From the NCBI RefSeq assembly GCF_014202825.1, contig NZ_JACHHP010000003.1:1-64000 (forward strand): a stretch of DNA of 64,000 nucleotides, given 5' to 3'. Positions 37,470-46,620 of the stretch are shown piece after piece (positions within the stretch are counted from its first letter, which is position 1; each line of letters opens with the position of its first letter). Source of the stretch: Chiayiivirga flava. Lineage in GTDB: Bacteria; Pseudomonadota; Gammaproteobacteria; Xanthomonadales; Xanthomonadaceae. The translations under genes and the position numbers were made by a program. The notes beneath the pieces are model-generated. The model was given only the letters and a program-made list of their open reading frames with translations. It was not told the origin of the DNA and did not search any database.

Positions 37470-39443
37470 TCAGCCGGTGGGATTGGCGCCGGCCGATGCC
37501 GGACGCCCGCAGTCCGAATCCTCGCCCGGGCCGGTTTCGAGCAGCGCGAGCAGGATGGCCGGCGGCGCCACCGAATAGAGCAGTGCCGCCGCCGCGCCGC
37601 GCAGCGCGAGCGGCCCGGCCTTGGGGCGGACCGACGGATCGCGGAAGGTGCCGGCCACGCGCAGCGGCGAGCGCAGCGAGACCAGGCTCTTGTCCTTGGG
37701 CTGCGGGCGCAGCGTGAGATCGAACGTCTCCTCGCGCAGGCTCACGCTGCCCTCGGCGTACAGCACGGTGTCGGTGGTGTCGAACGCGAACTGCCGCGTC
37801 TGCATCACGCCATCGGCGACGGCGAAATCGGCGTAGGCGCAGCGCACCGGAATCACGCGATCCTTGCCCAGCAGGAACCGCAGCGCTTCCTGCAGATCCA
37901 GGCCGGCGAGCTCCAGCAGCAGGTTGCTGATGCGTCCGCGGCCCATCACCATGCCGATCTCGCCGTCGGACGTACCGAGCATCTGCGCGATCGAATTGCC
38001 GGTTCCCTTCAGCGTCACGCGCCCGCCGATGCGGCCGGTGCTGTCCTTGGCAAGTTCGGCATCGGGGAAGAGCTTCGGCAGTTCGAGGCGGCGCAGCGAG
38101 ATGCGGGCATCGGTGACGATCGGGTCGCGGCTGGCGTCGAGCGTCACGAAACTTTCCACGCGACCGCCGGCCGCATGCAGCGTCAGCGGCTCGAGCGTGA
38201 GCAGACCGTCGGCCAAGGTGAGATGACCGCTGAGCGATTCGATCGGCAGCGGCGGCGCGGTCACGCGCGCGGCGTCGAGTGTCACGTCGGCATCCATCGC
38301 GCGCAGCTTTTCGAGCCGGTACGGCTGCTGCGGCAGCACCTTGTCCTGCGCCGCGAGCTGCGCGGTTTCCGCCGCCTGGTCGGGCGAGGCGCTCTCGCCG
38401 TCGCCCGCGGACGGCGGCAGGCCGAGGAAGCCGGCGAGATCGTCGAAGTCGAGCACGCGCGAGGTCAGCTTGGCGGTGAATAGCGGGCGCGGCGTTGCGG
38501 TCTCGACCACCACGTCGCCGGCCAGATCGCTGTCACCGACCGTGCCGTCGAAGCCGCGGTAGTACCAGGTGGTGCCGTCGCGCTGCAGACGTCCATCGAG
38601 CGCGTACGGCGGCGTCTGCGGCAGTGCGATGCCGAGCAACGGGTAGAGATCGGCAAGGTCTGCGCCGCGCAGCGCGAACTGCACGTCGAAGTCGTGGAAC
38701 TGCAGCGGGCTGTAGAGCGCGCCGCTGGCCGTGGCGTGCGTGGTGCCGGCGTCGGCGGCGAGCGCCACGCGGTACGGTCGCTCCGCGTCCTGCAGCTGCA
38801 AAGGCGATTCGACGCGGCCTTCTAGCGTGAACGGCGCGTTGCGGTAGGTGCCGTCGCCGTCGAGCAGCAGTGGCGCGAGCGCATCGTCGCCCTCGGGCGT
38901 ACCGCTGCGGACGGCGAGGCGAAGATTGGTTGCGAGAGCGGCTTCGCGTACGATCAGTTCGCCGTCTTCGATGGCGAGCGCACGCACGGTCGGCAGCTCG
39001 ACGGGTTCATTCTTGCCAACCGCGCCATCGCCGAAATCCCAGTTCGCCTCCAGCGCGTCGTTGCGCTCCAGCAGCAGCCGCGGCGCGCGCAGGCGCACCG
39101 ACGGCAGCACGATGTCACCGCGAAACAGCGGCCACAGGTCGATGCGGAACTCCAGCCGCTCGACCGATGCCATCGTCTCGTCCGACGACCACGGCGCGTT
39201 CGCCAACCGCAGGCCGTCGGCCCGGATCGTCGGCGTCCAGCCGAGGTCGACATCGAGATCGCCATCGATGCGGAACTCGCGCCCGGTCGCGGCTTCGACG
39301 CGCCGTTCGATCGGTCTCTTGAACCAGTTCCAGTCCCATAGCCACCACAGCAGCACGAGCAGCAATGCCACGACCACCAAGACCACGATCCCGCGATGCC
39401 GCGCGCGGGATGCAGGTCGATCGGTGGGATGGATCACGGGCAT
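37470..39443 (-). CDS. AsmA-family envelope protein
   Basis: 657 residues. A single N-terminal membrane anchor (GIVVLVVVALLLVLLWWLW) is followed by an AsmA-type N-terminal repeat (VEAATGREFRIDGDLDVDLGWTPTIRADGLRLANAPW, RLEFRIDLWPLFRGDIVLPSVRLRAPRLLLER). A long beta-strand periplasmic region ends with the AsmA C-terminal block (GRIGGRVTLKGTGNSIAQMLGTSDGEI). AsmA-like proteins bridge the periplasm and are linked to outer-membrane lipid homeostasis. The ATG at 39443 was preferred to one 30 bases upstream. It lies 39 bases ahead of the 96-residue gene on the same strand. Confidence 0.92.
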   Translation of the reverse strand: MPVIHPTDRPASRARHRGIVVLVVVALLLVLLWWLWDWNWFKRPIERRVEAATGREFRIDGDLDVDLGWTPTIRADGLRLANAPWSSDETMASVERLEFRIDLWPLFRGDIVLPSVRLRAPRLLLERNDALEANWDFGDGAVGKNEPVELPTVRALAIEDGELIVREAALATNLRLAVRSGTPEGDDALAPLLLDGDGTYRNAPFTLEGRVESPLQLQDAERPYRVALAADAGTTHATASGALYSPLQFHDFDVQFALRGADLADLYPLLGIALPQTPPYALDGRLQRDGTTWYYRGFDGTVGDSDLAGDVVVETATPRPLFTAKLTSRVLDFDDLAGFLGLPPSAGDGESASPDQAAETAQLAAQDKVLPQQPYRLEKLRAMDADVTLDAARVTAPPLPIESLSGHLTLADGLLTLEPLTLHAAGGRVESFVTLDASRDPIVTDARISLRRLELPKLFPDAELAKDSTGRIGGRVTLKGTGNSIAQMLGTSDGEIGMVMGRGRISNLLLELAGLDLQEALRFLLGKDRVIPVRCAYADFAVADGVMQTRQFAFDTTDTVLYAEGSVSLREETFDLTLRPQPKDKSLVSLRSPLRVAGTFRDPSVRPKAGPLALRGAAAALLYSVAPPAILLALLETGPGEDSDCGRPASAGANPTG

Positions 39444-39573
39444 GCGCCGAGTATAGGCGCGCGTTTTCGACACGCGCCCGGCACCGGTTGCCGGTATTCA
39501 TGCTGGGTGTTGCGAAGGCTTGGATTCTGCAAGCGCCGCATGCGGCGCGGCGTGCGCCTTGCAACGCGGCGGG

Positions 39574-40260
39574 TCAGTCCAGCAGCGGCGCGAGCACCGT
39601 CCACACGTGATCGAGCAGCTTGGGCTGCGACGCCGCTGTCGGGTGCAGATTGTCGGGCAGGAAGGCGTCGCGATCGGTGACCACCGGCGCCAGCAGAAAC
39701 GGCAGCAGCGCGGTGTTCTGCTCGCGCGCGAGATCGGCGTAGATCGCATCGAACGCCTGCGCATACTCCGGGCCGTAGTTCGGCGGAATGCGGATGCCGA
39801 TCAGCAGCACCTGTGCGCCGGACTGCTTCGCGGCGGTGACCATGCGCTCGAGATTGGCGCGGGTGTGTTCGAGCGGCAGCCCGCGCAGCCCGTCGTTGGC
39901 GCCGAGCTCGATCGCCACCAGCGCCGGCGTGTGTTCCTTCAGCGCCGCATCGATGCGCGCGGCGCCGCCGGCCGTGGTTTCGCCGCTGATGCTCGCGTTC
40001 ACCACGCGCCAGTGCGGCCGTTCGCCGGTCAGACGCTTGTCGAGCAGCGCCACCCAGCCTTGCTCGGCCGCGAGGCCGTACGCGGCCGACAGCGAATCGC
40101 CCATCACCAGCAACGTCTTCCTCGCCTCGGGTGCGGATGCCTGCGCGACGGCGAGCGTCGAAACGAGCAGATACAGCGTCAGGACGAGGGCCGTCCGGGC
40201 CTTGCGCCAGCGGCCTGGAATCCGCATTGTCGAAACGCGTTCTGCGTCGTTGCCAGTCAT
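39574..40260 (-). CDS. tesA: SGNH esterase/lysophospholipase TesA-type
   Basis: 228 residues with a hydrophobic export signal (TALVLTLYLLVSTLAVAQA). The SGNH blocks are LLVMGDSLSAAYGL (nucleophile Ser), NASISGETTAGG, ELGANDGLRG and DNLHPTAAS (Asp-His). It hydrolyses acyl thioesters or lysophospholipids in the periplasm. It is divergent from the YbbA-YbbP exporter, with 29 bases between starts, the same neighbourhood as in E. coli. A second ATG at 40227 (MRIPGRW) may be the true start. Confidence 0.93.
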   Translation of the reverse strand: MTGNDAERVSTMRIPGRWRKARTALVLTLYLLVSTLAVAQASAPEARKTLLVMGDSLSAAYGLAAEQGWVALLDKRLTGERPHWRVVNASISGETTAGGAARIDAALKEHTPALVAIELGANDGLRGLPLEHTRANLERMVTAAKQSGAQVLLIGIRIPPNYGPEYAQAFDAIYADLAREQNTALLPFLLAPVVTDRDAFLPDNLHPTAASQPKLLDHVWTVLAPLLD

Positions 40261-40289
40261 CAGCCTTTCACTCCGAGGAATCCGATCCG

Positions 40290-41030
40290 ATGGACAGTCT
40301 TGCCGAAGCGCCGTCGCCGGCGCGTGTCGTTTCCGCCGCGGCAGACAGTCCGGTCCTGCATGTAGCGTCGCTGGGCAAGCGGGTCAAGCTGCCGGGCGGG
40401 GAGTTGACGATACTCGACGGCGTGGGATTCAGCATCGGCCCCGGCGAGGCGGTGGCGATCGTCGGTGCGTCCGGCTCGGGCAAATCGACGCTGCTCTCGC
40501 TGCTGGCCGGACTGGACGTGGCCAGCGAGGGCGAGGTGCGGCTCGCCGGGCACTCGCTGGCCGCACTCGACGAGGACGGCCGCGCGCGGCTGCGCGGCGA
40601 ACATGTGGGCTTCGTATTCCAGGCGTTCCAGCTGCTGCCCTCGCTGACCGCGCTGGAGAACGCGATGCTGCCGCTGGAACTGCGCGGGGTGCGCGAGGCG
40701 CAGCAGCGCGCGCGCGCGATTCTCGAGCGCGTCGGGCTCGGCGAGCGGCTCGGCCACTATCCGAAGCAGCTGTCGGGCGGCGAGCAGCAGCGCGTCGCGC
40801 TCGCGCGTGCATTCGTCACGCAGCCGGCGGTGCTGTTCGCCGACGAACCCACCGGCAATCTCGACACCGTGACCGGCAACGCCGTCATCGATCTGCTGTT
40901 CGAACTCAATGCCGTGGCGGGCACCACGTTGGTGCTGGTCACGCACGACCACGCACTCGCCGCGCGCTGCGGGCGTGTCCTGCGCATCGACGCCGGCCGC
41001 CTGGTGTCGGACACGGCGGCCACCGCATGA
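40290..41030 (+). CDS. ybbA: ABC transporter ATP-binding protein YbbA
   Basis: A 246-residue LolD/MacB-type ATPase. Walker A is IVGASGSGKSTLLS, the Q-loop is in FVFQAFQLLPSL, the signature is LSGGEQQRVALARA, Walker B is VLFADEPTGNLD and the H-loop is VLVTHDHALA. It energises the YbbP permease, whose start overlaps its stop by 4 bases (ATGA). GAGGAA at 40275-40280 is the ribosome binding site. The in-frame extension to 40131 overlaps tesA and is not used. Confidence 0.95.
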   Translation: MDSLAEAPSPARVVSAAADSPVLHVASLGKRVKLPGGELTILDGVGFSIGPGEAVAIVGASGSGKSTLLSLLAGLDVASEGEVRLAGHSLAALDEDGRARLRGEHVGFVFQAFQLLPSLTALENAMLPLELRGVREAQQRARAILERVGLGERLGHYPKQLSGGEQQRVALARAFVTQPAVLFADEPTGNLDTVTGNAVIDLLFELNAVAGTTLVLVTHDHALAARCGRVLRIDAGRLVSDTAATA

Positions 41031-43531
41031 CCGCGTGGCGCCTGGCCTGGCGCTTCCTGCGCCGCGATCTGGCCTCGGGCGAGGTGCGCGTGCTGCTCGC
41101 CGCGCTGGTGCTCGCCGTGACCGCGGTGACTGCGGTGGGTTTCATCACCGACCGCGCCGAACGCGCGCTTGCGCTTGAGGCCAACCGCCTGCTCGGCGGC
41201 GACGCGGTGATCAGCGCGGACGAGCCGATCGGCGCCGCGCCGCGCGAGCGCGCCAGCGCACTGGGCCTCGCGCAGACCGAAACCCTGACCTTTCCGAGCA
41301 TGCTGCGTGCAGGCGACACGCTGAAGCTCAGCGACGTGCGCGCTCTCGGCGACGGCTACCCGCTGCGTGGCAGTTTCCGCATCACCGACGGCGCAGACGC
41401 ACCCGAGCGCACCGCACCGTCCGGGCCCGCGCGCGGCACCGCGTGGCTCACGCGGTCGGGCGCGCAGGCGTTCGGCGTGGTGCCGGGCGACACGCTCCGG
41501 CTCGGCACCGCGCAGTTCCGCCTCGCGGCGCTCGTGATGCAGGAGCCCGACGCGGCGATGGACTATTTCAACGTGTCGCCGCGCGTGTTCATCGCGCTCG
41601 ACGATGTCGCATCCACCGGCCTCGTGCAGGAGGGCAGCCGCGTCACCTATCGCCTCGTGGTGGCGGGCGACGCCGCCGCCGCACAACAGTGGACCGACGC
41701 AACACGCGACACGCTCGATCGCGGCCAGCGGCTCGAAACCATCGCCGACGCGCGGCCGGAGATCCGCCGTTCGCTAGAACGTGCCGACCGTTTTCTCGGC
41801 CTCGCCGCCCTCGTGTCCGTGGTGCTGACCGCGATCGCGGTCGCGATGGCCGCGCGCCGCCACAGCGCACGGCACCTGGATGCCTGCGCCGTGCTGCGCT
41901 GCCTCGGCGCAAGCCAGCGCACCATCCTCGCGATCCAGCTCGGCGAGTTGCTGCTGATCGGCATCGCCGGCTGCGCCTTGGGCGTCATCGGCGGACTGGC
42001 GCTGCAATCGTTCGTGGCCGGCTATCTCGCCGATGTCATCGGCATGGATATTCCCGGCGCAGGGCCGCTGCCCGCGCTGCAGGGCTTCGCGGTCGGCTTC
42101 ACCGTCCTGCTCGCGTTCGCCGCGCCGCCGGTGCTGGCGTTGCGCCGCGTGCCTGCGCTGCGCGTGCTGCGCCGCGATCTGGGCGCGGTCGAGCCCAGTG
42201 CCGTGGCGGCCTCGCTCGCGGGCCTTGCCGGGCTCGCCGCGCTGCTGTGGTGGAAAGCCGGCTCGGTCGAACTCGGCCTCACCATGCTGGCCGGCATCGC
42301 CGGCACCTTCGTCGTGCTCGCGGGCATCGCGTTCGGCCTCGTGCTGCTGCTGCGCCGCGTGCGCACCCGCCTGCGCGGCCCGTGGCGCTACGGTCTTGCG
42401 AACGTCAGCCGGCGCGCGGCGGTGAGCGTGGCGCAGATCGCGGCGCTCGGCCTCGGGCTCATGGCGATCCTGCTGCTGACGCTGGTGCGCAGCGATCTGC
42501 TCGGGCGCTGGCAGGAGTCGATGCCGGCCGACGCGCCGAACCGCTTCATCATCAACGTGCAGCCCGAGCAGCTGGACGGCGCGCGCGAGGTGCTGGTGCG
42601 CAACGCCGTGGCCGATCCGGCGCTGTATCCGATGATCCGCGCGCGCCTGATCGAGGTGAACGGCGAGGCGGTGACCGGCGCGTCGTACGCCGAGCGCGGC
42701 GATCGCGCAAGACGCCTGGCCGAACGCGAATTCAATCTTTCGTCCGAGGCAACGCTGCGCGAGGCCGACAACACCCTCGTCGAAGGTGCGTGGTGGACGC
42801 CGGGCGACGGCGGCGGCGCGCGCGTGTCGGTCGAACAGTCGCTCGCCGAAAGCCTGGGCTGGAAACTCGGCGACCGGGTCGTCTGGGACATCGCCGGCAG
42901 CCGGTTCGAGGCCACGATCGCGAGTCTGCGCCGGGTCGACTGGGAAAGCTTCCGGCCCAATTTTTTCGTCGTCGCATCGCCGGGCGCGCTCGACGGCTAC
43001 GCGGCGAGCTACATCACCGCGGTGCGCGTGCCGCGCGGCGACACGGCGATGACGCAGCAGCTGGTGCAGGCGTTTCCCAACGTCAGCGTCATCGACGTGG
43101 ACGCGGTCATCGATCAGGTGCGCAGCACCGCCGAGCAGGTCACGGTGGCGGTCGAATACGTGTTCTATTTCACCCTCGCCGCGGGCCTGCTGGTGTTGCT
43201 CGCGGCGATCAGCGCAAGCCAGGACGAGCGCCTGCTCGAAGGCGGCGTGATGCGCGTGCTCGGCGCGCGCACGCTGCAGCTGCGGCTCGCGCACGCGTCC
43301 GAGTTCATCGCGATCGGACTGATCGCAGGCCTTGTAGCGGCGATCGCCGCCAGTGTGATCTCCGGGTCGATCGCGGTGTTCGTGTTCGAGCAGCCGTGGG
43401 CGCCGGACTGGCGCATTGCGCTGATCGGCGGCGGCATCGGTACGCTCGCGGTGACGGTGACCGGGCTGGTCGCGACGCGCCGTGTCGCGCGGATGCCGCC
43501 ATCGCAGACGCTGCGCGCGCTGCAGGGCTGA
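41027..43531 (+). CDS. ybbP: FtsX-like ABC transporter permease YbbP
   Basis: 834 residues. An N-terminal membrane helix (VLLAALVLAVTAVTAVGFI) and a large periplasmic loop precede four or more helices with a first FtsX domain (ERADRFLGLAALVSVVLTAIAVAMAARRH). Further helices and a second periplasmic region lead to a C-terminal FtsX domain (TVAVEYVFYFTLAAGLLVLLAAIS, ending RVARMPPSQTLRALQG). Type VII-class exporters of this sort extract or move envelope lipids or lipoproteins; the YbbAP substrate is not established. Ends 9 bases from the convergent greB stop. Confidence 0.94.
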   Translation: MTAWRLAWRFLRRDLASGEVRVLLAALVLAVTAVTAVGFITDRAERALALEANRLLGGDAVISADEPIGAAPRERASALGLAQTETLTFPSMLRAGDTLKLSDVRALGDGYPLRGSFRITDGADAPERTAPSGPARGTAWLTRSGAQAFGVVPGDTLRLGTAQFRLAALVMQEPDAAMDYFNVSPRVFIALDDVASTGLVQEGSRVTYRLVVAGDAAAAQQWTDATRDTLDRGQRLETIADARPEIRRSLERADRFLGLAALVSVVLTAIAVAMAARRHSARHLDACAVLRCLGASQRTILAIQLGELLLIGIAGCALGVIGGLALQSFVAGYLADVIGMDIPGAGPLPALQGFAVGFTVLLAFAAPPVLALRRVPALRVLRRDLGAVEPSAVAASLAGLAGLAALLWWKAGSVELGLTMLAGIAGTFVVLAGIAFGLVLLLRRVRTRLRGPWRYGLANVSRRAAVSVAQIAALGLGLMAILLLTLVRSDLLGRWQESMPADAPNRFIINVQPEQLDGAREVLVRNAVADPALYPMIRARLIEVNGEAVTGASYAERGDRARRLAEREFNLSSEATLREADNTLVEGAWWTPGDGGGARVSVEQSLAESLGWKLGDRVVWDIAGSRFEATIASLRRVDWESFRPNFFVVASPGALDGYAASYITAVRVPRGDTAMTQQLVQAFPNVSVIDVDAVIDQVRSTAEQVTVAVEYVFYFTLAAGLLVLLAAISASQDERLLEGGVMRVLGARTLQLRLAHASEFIAIGLIAGLVAAIAASVISGSIAVFVFEQPWAPDWRIALIGGGIGTLAVTVTGLVATRRVARMPPSQTLRALQG

Positions 43532-43540
43532 GCCTGCGCG

Positions 43541-44041
43541 TCACTCGTAGCGGACCGACACCACGGTGTAGCGCCGCGTCGCCGCCGGCAGGACCACCTC
43601 GAACTCCGCGTCCACGCGCTTGCCGAGCAGGGCACGCGCGAGTGGCGAATCGACGCTGATGCAGCCGCTGCGTGCGTCGGTTTCGTCGGGTCCGACGATG
43701 CGGTAGGACGCACTCTCGCCGCTGTCGCTTTCTTCGAGTTCGACGAAGGCGCCGAAGTAGACTGCGTCGCGATCGCTCGGCACGGTGTCGATGACCTTCA
43801 GCGTCTCCAGCCGCTTGCTGAGATAGCGGACACGCCGATCGATCTCGCCGAGCTGCTTCTTGCGGTAGGTGTACTCGGCGTTTTCCGACCGGTCGCCCTC
43901 GGCGGCGGCGGCGGCGAGGGCCTTCACCACCTCCGGGCGTTGCTGCGTCCAGAGCCGGTTGAGCTCCTCGCGCAGGCGCTCGAACCCGGCGCGCGTGATG
44001 ACGGCGGTGGAGGCGGGTGCGGGTGGGCGCCACCGGCTCAT
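43541..44041 (-). CDS. greB: Transcription elongation factor GreB
   Basis: 166 residues. An N-terminal coiled coil enters the RNA polymerase secondary channel, with the acidic tip in [34 protein letters not shown]-terminal FKBP-like domain follows ([31 protein letters not shown]). The basic N-terminus and RKKQL pattern favour GreB over GreA. It rescues backtracked polymerase by stimulating transcript cleavage. Divergent from the LemA gene, 150 bases apart. Confidence 0.95.
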   Translation of the reverse strand: MSRWRPPAPASTAVITRAGFERLREELNRLWTQQRPEVVKALAAAAAEGDRSENAEYTYRKKQLGEIDRRVRYLSKRLETLKVIDTVPSDRDAVYFGAFVELEESDSGESASYRIVGPDETDARSGCISVDSPLARALLGKRVDAEFEVVLPAATRRYTVVSVRYE

Positions 44042-44191
44042 GCGCGCGGAGTGGGCGTGAAACGCTGCGGGATGGCGTGCATCGTGGGGCGGTGATCGGA
44101 CGACGGGCGCGGCAGTGTACGCGCAACGGCGTCACGTTGGCCGGCGGACGACGTCGTCGTAGACTCGCGCATTGCGTGCCGGAGACCTCCG

Positions 44192-44743
44192 ATGGTGTGG
44201 ATCGCGCTTGCCGCACTCGTGCTGCTGCTCGCCGTGGGCGTGTGGATCTTCAATTCGCTGGTGCGCCTGCGCAACCAGGTGCGTGCGGCCTGGGCCGACA
44301 TCGACGTGCAGTTGCTGCGGCGGCACGATCTCGTGCCGCGCCTGGTCGACGCGGCGCAGGCTTATGCCGCGCACGAGCGCGCGCTGTTCGACAGCGTGGC
44401 CGCGCTGCGCGCGCAGGCCATCGCGACCACCAGCCCCGCGCGCCTGGCCGAGCTCGAAGCGCAGCTCGAGCGCTCGCTGCTGCAGGTGTTTGCACTGCAG
44501 GAGGCGTATCCGGCGCTGAAGGCGAGCGAGAACTTCCTGCAGCTGCAGCGCGACCTGGTGGAGGTGGAAGACCATCTGCAGTACGCACGCCGCTTCTACA
44601 ATGGCGCCGTGCGCGACTACAACGACGCGGTGCAGCGCGTGCCCGCCGTGTTCATCGCCCGGCCGCTCGGCTTCACCGATGCGGAGTTCTTCATGGCCGA
44701 TGCGGCGGCACGCATCGCGCCCGTCGTGGAGGTGACGCCGTGA
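44192..44743 (+). CDS. LemA family protein
   Basis: 183 residues. One N-terminal membrane helix ([21 protein letters not shown]) precedes a long helical bundle containing [71 protein letters not shown] and a [12 protein letters not shown] tail, all hallmark LemA segments. LemA proteins are membrane-anchored and poorly understood, often paired with TPM or DUF2207 partners as here. GGAG precedes the ATG. Its stop overlaps the next start (GTGA). Confidence 0.93.
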   Translation: MVWIALAALVLLLAVGVWIFNSLVRLRNQVRAAWADIDVQLLRRHDLVPRLVDAAQAYAAHERALFDSVAALRAQAIATTSPARLAELEAQLERSLLQVFALQEAYPALKASENFLQLQRDLVEVEDHLQYARRFYNGAVRDYNDAVQRVPAVFIARPLGFTDAEFFMADAAARIAPVVEVTP

Positions 44744-46473
44744 CCGCGCATGTCCGCGCGCTGCTGTGGCTGACGCTGTTCGTTTGCGGTGGCGCGCCGG
44801 CACAGGAGCGCATCCTGTCGTTCGACAGCCATGTCCGCATGGCCGCCGACGGCAGTCTGGATGTCCGCGAAACCATCGCCGTCCGCGCCGAGGGCGACAA
44901 CATCCGGCGCGGCATCTATCGGGATTTCCCGACGCGCTACAAGGATGCGAACGGGCAGCGCTTCGTCGTCGATTTCGAGGTGCTGTCGCTGCAGCGCAAC
45001 GGCGTGCCCGAGCCGTATTTCACCCAGAACCGCAGCAACGGCGTGCGGGTGAACTTCGGCGACGACGATTTCCTGCCGGTGCCGGCCGAGCACGTGTACG
45101 AACTGCGCTACCGCACCACGCGCCAGATCGGCTTCTTCGACGACCACGACGAGCTGTACTGGAACGCCACCGGCCACGGCTGGGCGTTCCCGATCGAACG
45201 CGCCAGCGCGCGCATCGACCTGCCCGTCGCGACGGATGATCTGCGCACCGACGAATACACCGGCGCGGCCGGCAGCAGGGCCGGAGCCGCGCGCGTCGTG
45301 CGCAATGCCGACGGCGCCACGTGGACGCTGGAGCGCGCGCTGGCGCCGGGCGAGGGCATGACCGTGGTGCTCGGCTTCCCCAAGGGCATCGTCGCGCCGC
45401 CGAGCGAGGCCCAGCGCATGCGCTGGATGCTGCGCGATCTCGCCGGCCCCATCGTCATCGGCCTCGCATTCGTGCTGATGTTGCTCGGCTATATCGCCGT
45501 GTGGCTGAAGATCGGCCGCGATCCGCCGCGCGGCACCGTCGTCGCGTTGTACGACCCGCCGCCCGGGCACACGCCGGCCGGGTTGCGCTACCTGCGTCGC
45601 CAAGCGTACGACAACGTCTGCTTTTCGTCCGACATCGTCGCGCTCGCCGTGGCCGGCCACCTTCGCATCGAGCGCGAGGAGGGCGGTCTGCTGTCGAAGG
45701 ACACGTGGACGCTCCAGCGTCGGCCCGATGCAGCGCCCGCGACGGCACTCTCGCCGCACAGGGCGCTGGCGGAGGGGCTGTTCCCCGGTCGCGGCGAAAC
45801 CCTAGAGCTGAAGACCGAGAACGCCGCACGTCTTTCGGCGGCGAAGTCGAAGCACGCAAAGGCCCTGCGTGCGCAGTACGTGCCGAGCCATTTCCGCGGC
45901 AACTACGTCTGGTCGATCCTCGGCATACCGTACGCGTTCGCAGCATTTGTCGTGGCCGCAGTGCTCTCGCGCGGCAACGACCTCGGCATCGTGCTCGCCA
46001 TCCTCGGCATGCTGCTGATGCTCGTGCTGGTGGTGGTGTTCGCATTCCTGCTGCGGCGGCGCACCCCGCAGGGTCGCGCGCTGCTGGACCGGATCGAGGG
46101 CCTGCGCCTCTACCTCGGTGTGGCCGAACGCGATGAACTGGCGCGGCTGGACGTGCCGGAACCGGCACTGGATGCCGACCGCTATCAGGCACTGCTGCCG
46201 TTCGCGCTCGCGCTCGATGTCGAAGCCGCCTGGACCAGACGCTTTACCGCTGCGGTCGGCGCCGCCGGCGTCGAGGCCGCGGCGCGCTCCGCGCATTGGG
46301 TCGGCGGCAGCGCCTTCGCGCGCGATGGATTTGCCGGCATCGGCCACGCCCTGTCCAGCGATTTCAGCAGTCAGGTCGCGTCGGCCGCATCGCCTCCCGG
46401 CAGCAGTTCGGGCGGCGGTGGCGGCGGGTTTTCCGGCGGTGGCGGCGGTGGCGGTGGCGGCGGCGGGCGCTGA
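44740..46473 (+). CDS. DUF2207 membrane protein with poly-glycine tail
   Basis: 577 residues from a GTG overlapping the LemA stop by 4 bases. A signal peptide ([17 protein letters not shown]) precedes the extracytoplasmic DUF2207 domain ([35 protein letters not shown]). A membrane helix follows (about 230-250), then a cytosolic region with [15 protein letters not shown], two adjacent helices (about 390-435) and a C-terminal tail that is almost entirely Gly and Ser. The tail ends in long glycine runs, like the Gly-rich C-termini of other LemA partners. Role unknown. Confidence 0.9.
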   Translation: MTAHVRALLWLTLFVCGGAPAQERILSFDSHVRMAADGSLDVRETIAVRAEGDNIRRGIYRDFPTRYKDANGQRFVVDFEVLSLQRNGVPEPYFTQNRSNGVRVNFGDDDFLPVPAEHVYELRYRTTRQIGFFDDHDELYWNATGHGWAFPIERASARIDLPVATDDLRTDEYTGAAGSRAGAARVVRNADGATWTLERALAPGEGMTVVLGFPKGIVAPPSEAQRMRWMLRDLAGPIVIGLAFVLMLLGYIAVWLKIGRDPPRGTVVALYDPPPGHTPAGLRYLRRQAYDNVCFSSDIVALAVAGHLRIEREEGGLLSKDTWTLQRRPDAAPATALSPHRALAEGLFPGRGETLELKTENAARLSAAKSKHAKALRAQYVPSHFRGNYVWSILGIPYAFAAFVVAAVLSRGNDLGIVLAILGMLLMLVLVVVFAFLLRRRTPQGRALLDRIEGLRLYLGVAERDELARLDVPEPALDADRYQALLPFALALDVEAAWTRRFTAAVGAAGVEAAARSAHWVGGSAFARDGFAGIGHALSSDFSSQVASAASPPGSSSGGGGGGFSGGGGGGGGGGGR

Positions 46474-46620
46474 GCCTGCCTTGACGGCCGCCGCTTGCGC
46501 GCGTGGCATCCGATCGCGGACGCTCGCGACGGGGGATTTCGCCGACACGCACCGCGATGCTGATCCGGCCGCTGCACGACGGGTCCGTCGGCATGCTGAG
46601 GTGCTCGTTGCGACGCGCGC

